From Rhizobium rosettiformans (GTDB lineage: Bacteria; Pseudomonadota; Alphaproteobacteria; Rhizobiales; Rhizobiaceae), in the NCBI RefSeq assembly GCF_016806065.1, contig NZ_CP032405.1, forward strand, positions 690,001 to 754,000: a stretch of DNA of 64,000 bases, in the 5' to 3' direction. Of this stretch, positions 59,801 to 64,000 are shown piece by piece. The position numbers and the translations under genes were made by a program. The notes beneath the pieces were generated by a model. That model was not told the DNA's origin, did no database searches, and saw only the letters and a list, made by a program, of their open reading frames with translations. Position 1 is the stretch's first letter, and the number at the start of each line of letters is the position of its first letter.

Positions 59801-62317
59801 TCGGGCACGGATGCTCTGATTTCGACGCAGGTTGCCGAAGTCCCGGCCTCGGGCACGGAAATCGAGATCCCCGTCACATCCGAATTCGGCGCCGGCGCCT
59901 ATGTGACCGCAACCCTCTTCCGTCCGGGTGACGCCGAGGAAAGCCGTATGCCGGCGCGTGCGATCGGCATTGCCTGGCTCGCCGTAGATCCAGGCGCCGA
60001 CAAGCTGGCCATCGAGCTTTCGCCGCCGGAACAGACCCTGCCCCGCCAGTCGCTGGATATCCCGATTGAAGTGACCGGCGCCGGCATCGGCGAAGAAGCC
60101 TATGTGATGGTCGCCGCCGTCGATGTCGGCATTCTCAACCTCACCCGCTATGAAACGCCGAATCCGGAAACCTATTATTTCGGCCAGCGCCGTCTCGGCC
60201 TCGAACTTCGCGACCTCTATGGCCGTCTGATCGACGGATCGCTCGGAGCGACCGGACGTCTGCGCACCGGTGGTGACGGAGGACAGGTTGCGCTTCAGGG
60301 CAATCCACCGCGCGAAAAGCTCGTCGCCTTCTTCTCCGGTACCGTGAAGCTCGATGCAGAGGGCAAGGCAATCGTCTCCTTCGACATCCCGCAATTCAAC
60401 GGCACGGCCCGTGTGATGGCCTGGGCCTGGTCGAAGACCGGCGTCGGCCACAGCGAGACGGACGTGATCATCCGCGACCCGGTCGTCGTGACAGCGAGCA
60501 TGCCGAAATTCCTCGCACCCGCTGACGAGAGCAGCCTTCGCCTCGACATCGCCGCGACAGACGCTCCATCCGGCACCTACACGCTGGCCGTGACCGGCAA
60601 CGGTCCCGTCAGTATCGAAGGATCGGAAAGCCAGGAGGTCACGCTGACGGCGGGTGAAACCACCACCGTCACGCTGCCGCTCACTGCCAACACGCCCGGC
60701 GGCGGCGCCATCGACATCGCGCTCTCGGGTGGCGACGGCATCGCTGTCAGCCAGTCTCTCGATCTTCCGGTGCGTCCGGCAACGCTGCCGATCACCGAAC
60801 GCCAGGTCATTACGCTGGCACCCGGCAAGAGCCTGACCGTCGATGGCGATCTGCTCGCCGACAGCCTGCTGCAGGGCGCCTCGGTCAGCCTCAATGTCGC
60901 TCGCGCCGATGGCCTCGACATCCCGGGCCTGCTGATGGCCCTCGACCGCTATCCCTATGGCTGCGCCGAACAGACGACCAGCCGTGCGCTGCCGCTTCTC
61001 TACTTCGATGAACTGGCCAAGCTCTCCGGCCTGCCGGAAGACGAGGCGATCAACAAGCGCGTTCAGGATGGCATCCTGCGTGTGCTCGCCTATCAATCGT
61101 CGAGCGGCTCCTTCGGCCTCTGGGCACCCGGTTCCGAAAGCCTCTGGCTCGACGCCTATGTCACCGATTTCCTGACCCGTGCCCGCGAACAGGCATTCGA
61201 TGTGCCGGAGGAAGCTCTGGTCCAGGCCTTGCAGAACCTGCAGAACCGCATCGCCTATGACAACGACATCCGCACACGCGGCAACGAGATCGCCTATGCG
61301 CTCTACGTGCTGTCCCGCAGCCGCAAGGCCTCGCTGAGTGACCTTCGCTACTACGCGGACACGATGCTCGGCGACTTTCCGACGCCCCTGTCGAAAGCAC
61401 ATCTGGCAGCGGCACTCTCGCTCTACGGTGATAGCGAACGAGCCAACGCCGTCTTCCTCGATGCAGCCGGCATGAGCGCACAGGCCCGTATGACTCCGGT
61501 CAGCTTCTCCCGTTCCGACTATGGCTCGGCGCTTCGCGATGCAGCCGGCGTTCTGGCGCTTGCCGCCGAAAGCCGCCCGGTTCCGCCTGTCGTTCCGATC
61601 TTGGCAAAGGTCGTGGCCGACGAGTGGAAGGCCAAGCAGACACTCAGCACCCAGGAACAGACCTGGATGCTGCTCGCCGCCCGCGCACTCCAGCAGGATG
61701 ACAAGGGGCTTAAGCTTGAGGTCAACGGTGCCGAAAAGATCGGCGCCTATGCCGCCACGATCCCAGGTGACGCGCTCCTTGAGGCGCCGCTGACGCTGAC
61801 CAACACCGGCCTTGATCCCGTCAGCGCTGCGGTCACCACGGTCGCAGCTCCGGCCCTGCCTCCGGCAGCCGGCGGCGAAGGCTTCGAGATCAGCAAGACC
61901 TACTACAGCCTGACCGGTGAAGAGGCCAACATCACCGAGGTCATCCAGAACGAGCGCTATGTCGTGGTGCTGGAAGTGACGGAAGCGGATGACTGGCCGG
62001 CCCAGCTTCTCGTGACCGACCTGCTACCGGCTGGGTTCGAGATCGACAATCCGAGCTTGGTCGACAGCGCGGCGCTCGCGAACTTCGACTGGATCGGCCA
62101 GACAGAGACTGCGCATCTCGAATTCCGCAGCGATCGTTTTGTCGCGGCGATCAACAGGAACGAAGGCGAGAACGGCACGATGACACTGGCTTACGTGGTG
62201 CGCGCCGTCACACCCGGGACATATGACCTGCCGGCCGCAAATGTCGAAGACATGTATCGTCCACAGCTGTCGGCGCGCACGGCAGCCGCTGCGATGACGG
62301 TCTCGACGGCGCCCTGA
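56873..62317 (+). CDS. bacterial alpha-2-macroglobulin with PAN domain
   Basis: An 1814-residue periplasmic protein that traps proteases. A signal peptide (MFTNRFSALLTVALALLPLSPSAYA) is followed by a PAN/apple-type domain with paired cysteines (DECEASCIGDASCRAFTYN and NWCFLKSDY), then several MG domains, the bait region area, and the thioester motif GCAEQ with Cys1364 and Gln1367. No lipobox is seen after the signal, so it is probably soluble. The ATG at 56873 has GGAGGGG at 56863-56869. It overlaps the penicillin-binding protein 1C gene by one base. The pairing with PBP1C is well known and thought to guard against proteases after wall damage. Confidence 0.92.
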   Translation: MFTNRFSALLTVALALLPLSPSAYAQDIRTIERIDDADYFGFDLRTEKNVSIDECEASCIGDASCRAFTYNPKVNWCFLKSDYDQLNSFPGAIAGRIVVQTAEDDIGAPPALTFVSDYLKSEARNQRSNLVIAAEQQGLGRDSLIEIGRASFASGNIDYAMLSLKGALAIDADDEALWLEMARMANTVINNYGMANEGAMSSINGYLLTRGASTRAEALATLAKSLENSENWRPALSAYKASLELATNAQVRAAFEDLRSRQGFRVVNNTVDSDSASPRACVEFSEQLVKRGVDYSSFVTLDGKTPKALEAKNNQICVEGLEHGGRYRLALRAGLPSSVDENLEAPVELEVYVRDRSATVRFTGDSFVLPSSARQGIPLVSINTDSANLELYRIGDRNIAPLLASSQFLTQMDGYTAGRVKDELGELVWQGSVEIANEQNKEIVTSIPLQEALPTRKPGIYVMTAVSPTGVTENWDSRATQWFVVSDIGLSTFAGTDGLHVFARSLASAGPLANIELQLIAKNNEILATATTDAEGRARFDAGLVRGGAALAPAVIAARSGADDNVFLDMTRAGFDLSDRGVTGRPAPGPVDILAWTERGIYRPGETVHAAALARDINADAISGLPLTFLFSRPDGVEFRRIAVTSETLGGYAVDMPILANAMRGTWTVAIHTDPKKPAIARSTFLVDDFVPDRLDLKLFSEAKAVSPKEPIAVSADGRYLYGAPAAGLTLEGEVVIRPTTSHPDFPRYSFGLSDEEGIEDMRLPLEGLDALDDDGLAEIDVALTDLPSTTRLLNADTVLRLRESGGRAVERTLTLPVTPDGPMIGIKPEFEGEVSENSNAAFNLIALGPDGERQALAGASWKLIKLDRNYQWYRDGSSWRYEPIITTKLVADGTVDIAAEGTPLSVPVTWGSHRLEVEQGGAVTSVDFDAGWFVTASSTETPDALEIGLDKPAYNVGDTAKLKISPRFAGQIIVTSGTDALISTQVAEVPASGTEIEIPVTSEFGAGAYVTATLFRPGDAEESRMPARAIGIAWLAVDPGADKLAIELSPPEQTLPRQSLDIPIEVTGAGIGEEAYVMVAAVDVGILNLTRYETPNPETYYFGQRRLGLELRDLYGRLIDGSLGATGRLRTGGDGGQVALQGNPPREKLVAFFSGTVKLDAEGKAIVSFDIPQFNGTARVMAWAWSKTGVGHSETDVIIRDPVVVTASMPKFLAPADESSLRLDIAATDAPSGTYTLAVTGNGPVSIEGSESQEVTLTAGETTTVTLPLTANTPGGGAIDIALSGGDGIAVSQSLDLPVRPATLPITERQVITLAPGKSLTVDGDLLADSLLQGASVSLNVARADGLDIPGLLMALDRYPYGCAEQTTSRALPLLYFDELAKLSGLPEDEAINKRVQDGILRVLAYQSSSGSFGLWAPGSESLWLDAYVTDFLTRAREQAFDVPEEALVQALQNLQNRIAYDNDIRTRGNEIAYALYVLSRSRKASLSDLRYYADTMLGDFPTPLSKAHLAAALSLYGDSERANAVFLDAAGMSAQARMTPVSFSRSDYGSALRDAAGVLALAAESRPVPPVVPILAKVVADEWKAKQTLSTQEQTWMLLAARALQQDDKGLKLEVNGAEKIGAYAATIPGDALLEAPLTLTNTGLDPVSAAVTTVAAPALPPAAGGEGFEISKTYYSLTGEEANITEVIQNERYVVVLEVTEADDWPAQLLVTDLLPAGFEIDNPSLVDSAALANFDWIGQTETAHLEFRSDRFVAAINRNEGENGTMTLAYVVRAVTPGTYDLPAANVEDMYRPQLSARTAAAAMTVSTAP

Positions 62318-64000
62318 TGGGCCGCGCCCGGCGCATCGGTGCAAGCTTGGGGGTGGCTGCCATCACGGCCACCGCCTCGCTCTTTGCGCTGGATTGGGCA
62401 GATAGGAACTACCCTCCCCCGCTGGAGGACGCGCGCGAAATCTCGACCGAAATTCTCGATCGCGACGGCCAGCTCTTGCGCGCCTTTGCCACGAAAGAAG
62501 GCCTTTGGCGCCTGGCAACAACCGTCGATGACGTCGACCCTTCCCTGCTGAAAATGCTGGTCGCCTATGAGGACCGCCGCTATGAGAGCCACTCCGGCGT
62601 CGATCTCCTGGCGCTGGGCCGCGCTGCCTGGCAACTGGCCGCGAACGGCCGCATCGTTTCGGGTGCCTCCACCCTCTCCATGCAGGTCGCCCGCCTGATC
62701 GAACCTCGTCGCGAGCGATCACTGACCGCCAAACTCAGCCAGATCGCCCGCGCGATCCAGTTGGAACGGCGTCTTTCGAAGACCGAGATCCTCAATCTCT
62801 ACCTGACCCATGCCCCCTATGGCGGCAATCTGGAAGGCGTGCGCGCAGCTAGCCTCGCCTGGTTTGGCAAGGAGCCGAAGCGGTTGTCGACTGCGGAGGC
62901 CGCTCTCTTGGTCGCCCTTCCGCAACTGCCCGAGAAACGCCGCCCGGATCGCTACCGCGACAATGCACTCGAAGCCCGCAAGCGGGTTCTGGAGCGCGCA
63001 CGCGAGGCCGACGTCGTCGACGAGACGGAGGTCGAACTCGCGCTCAACGCATCCCTCCCGACTATGCGCAGGCAGTTGCCGGCTCTAGCCCCTCATTTGG
63101 CGGAAGCCGCCAGACGAAAGGCACCCGCAGAACAGCTTCACCAGACCACCATTTTACGCCCCGTGCAGGAAAAGCTGGAAAAGGCGGCCCTCGAAGCGGG
63201 CCGCAAGCTCGACCCCAAGGTCTCGCTCGCTTTGCTGATGGCCGATGCCACCACCGGGGAGATCGTCGCCGAAGTCGGGGCCGCCGACTATTTCGATGCA
63301 TCCCGCTCCGGTTGGATCGACATGACGCGGGCTCAGCGTTCACCCGGCTCGGCGCTGAAACCCTTCATCTACGGCCTCGCCTTCGAGCAGGGGCTGGTGG
63401 CGCAGGAAACAATCATCGAGGATCGTCCTGCCGACTTCTTCGGCTACCGCCCGAAGAATTTCGACATGCAGTATCAAGGCGACGTCAGCATCCGTCAGGC
63501 GCTGCAATTGTCTCTCAACGTACCCGCTGTCCGTCTTCTCGATGCCGTTGGTCCCTCGCGCCTGATGGTGCGCCTGCGCCGCGCCGGAGTGAAACTAAAG
63601 CTGCCGCCGAACGAAGCGCCGGGCCTGGCGATTGCGCTGGGCGGTGCAGGGATCACACTGAAAGACCTCGTGCAGCTTTACGCCGGTCTCGCAAACCGCC
63701 AACAGCCGGTCCGGCTGGGGGACGGCATCCGCGACTTGGCCGAACAGATCGACGAAGAGCCACTTTTCGAACCCTCTGCGGCCTTTACCGTCGCAGACGT
63801 GCTTGGCGACGTTCTCCCGCCGACCGGAAGCCCGCCTGCCGGCATAGCTTACAAGACGGGCACCAGCTACGGCTATCGTGACGCCTGGTCGGTCGGCTAT
63901 GACGGGCGCTATGTGCTCGGGGTCTGGATCGGCCGCCCGGACAATGCCGCCGTCCCCGGCATTTCCGGCTATCAGACCGCAGCCCCCATCCTCTTCGAAG
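62317..64000 (+). CDS. pbpC: penicillin-binding protein 1C (truncated by window end)
   Basis: At least 561 residues, open at the window edge. An N-terminal membrane segment (residues 5-28) leads into a GT51 glycosyltransferase domain with the catalytic Glu in YEDRRYESHSGVD near residue 88 and STLSMQVARLIE. The transpeptidase domain has the active Ser345 in SPGSALKPFIYG and YKTGTSYGYRDAW as the third motif. The C-terminal BiPBP-type end lies beyond 64000. The ATG at 62317 shares its A with the stop codon of the A2M gene. Confidence 0.92.
   Translation, partial: MGRARRIGASLGVAAITATASLFALDWADRNYPPPLEDAREISTEILDRDGQLLRAFATKEGLWRLATTVDDVDPSLLKMLVAYEDRRYESHSGVDLLALGRAAWQLAANGRIVSGASTLSMQVARLIEPRRERSLTAKLSQIARAIQLERRLSKTEILNLYLTHAPYGGNLEGVRAASLAWFGKEPKRLSTAEAALLVALPQLPEKRRPDRYRDNALEARKRVLERAREADVVDETEVELALNASLPTMRRQLPALAPHLAEAARRKAPAEQLHQTTILRPVQEKLEKAALEAGRKLDPKVSLALLMADATTGEIVAEVGAADYFDASRSGWIDMTRAQRSPGSALKPFIYGLAFEQGLVAQETIIEDRPADFFGYRPKNFDMQYQGDVSIRQALQLSLNVPAVRLLDAVGPSRLMVRLRRAGVKLKLPPNEAPGLAIALGGAGITLKDLVQLYAGLANRQQPVRLGDGIRDLAEQIDEEPLFEPSAAFTVADVLGDVLPPTGSPPAGIAYKTGTSYGYRDAWSVGYDGRYVLGVWIGRPDNAAVPGISGYQTAAPILFE

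Noticed and set aside
59231..61402. Long minus-strand open frame (723 codons) opposite the macroglobulin gene
   Set aside because: It is exactly antisense to a well supported gene with a signal peptide and thioester motif. Long antisense frames are common in GC-rich DNA and this one has low-complexity Arg/Gly/Asp-rich content.

Overview
The window looks like chromosomal DNA of a Rhizobiales alphaproteobacterium, most likely Rhizobiaceae (Rhizobium, Agrobacterium or a close relative). I base this on GC-rich coding DNA, the long animal-like SAICAR synthase, the gabT-gabD pair with its MerR/XRE/cupin regulator, DUF465 and DUF3008 small proteins, an ExbB with a long Pro/Ala-rich N-terminus, and the A2M-PBP1C pair. 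The genus is not fixed. I see no rRNA, tRNA, insertion sequence, prophage or CRISPR array.

Layout. 1-1060: a cobalamin riboswitch controlling a CbiM-like cobalt permease. 1141-8887: purC, then a TetR regulator and a tripartite RND efflux pump, with a candidate operator between regulator and pump. 8897-12666: a MerR-XRE-cupin regulator divergent from gabT-gabD (GABA shunt). 12664-13921: an OxyR-like LysR regulator with a good OxyR half-site at its own promoter, and a small DUF465 protein. 14075-16882: elongation factor P with its two lysine-modifying enzymes EpmA and EpmB. 16979-33526: a large cell-surface glycan region. It holds a polyprenyl-phosphate pentose operon (HAD-UbiA fusion, DprE1-like oxidase, small flippase, epimerase, class III aminotransferase), a GT-C-like membrane protein, and a Wzx/Wzy/Wzz-type exopolysaccharide set with three glycosyltransferase-like proteins and a secreted GH5 hydrolase. 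33962-42427: purU, a three-domain kinase/M23-like/aminotransferase fusion, a DUF3307 protein, and an amaA-amaB-like pair with its LysR regulator. 42512-47723: an APH-like/P-loop kinase protein, tonB-exbD-exbB and a PfkB sugar kinase. 47954-53313: a second-type riboflavin synthase, a lone receiver domain, small stress-type proteins, MgtC, an SDR and glgX. 53310-56767: a PAS protein, and glutaryl-CoA dehydrogenase divergent from a LysR regulator. 56873-64000: alpha-2-macroglobulin and penicillin-binding protein 1C, the latter cut by the window end.

Two themes stand out. First, the operon at 18743-24506 carries the signature enzymes of mycobacterial decaprenyl-phosphoryl-arabinose synthesis. It also has a phosphatase-like domain fused to the UbiA enzyme, an aminotransferase, and a next-door exopolysaccharide locus, so it may make a lipid-linked pentose or amino-pentose donor. 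Second, the fusion at 34963-37890 combines the two enzyme folds that in animals convert 5-hydroxylysine to aminoadipate semialdehyde. The amaB product downstream would oxidise exactly that compound, and glutaryl-CoA dehydrogenase of the same lysine route lies 12 kb further on under a similar LysR regulator. Both are inferences from domain content and neighbourhood.
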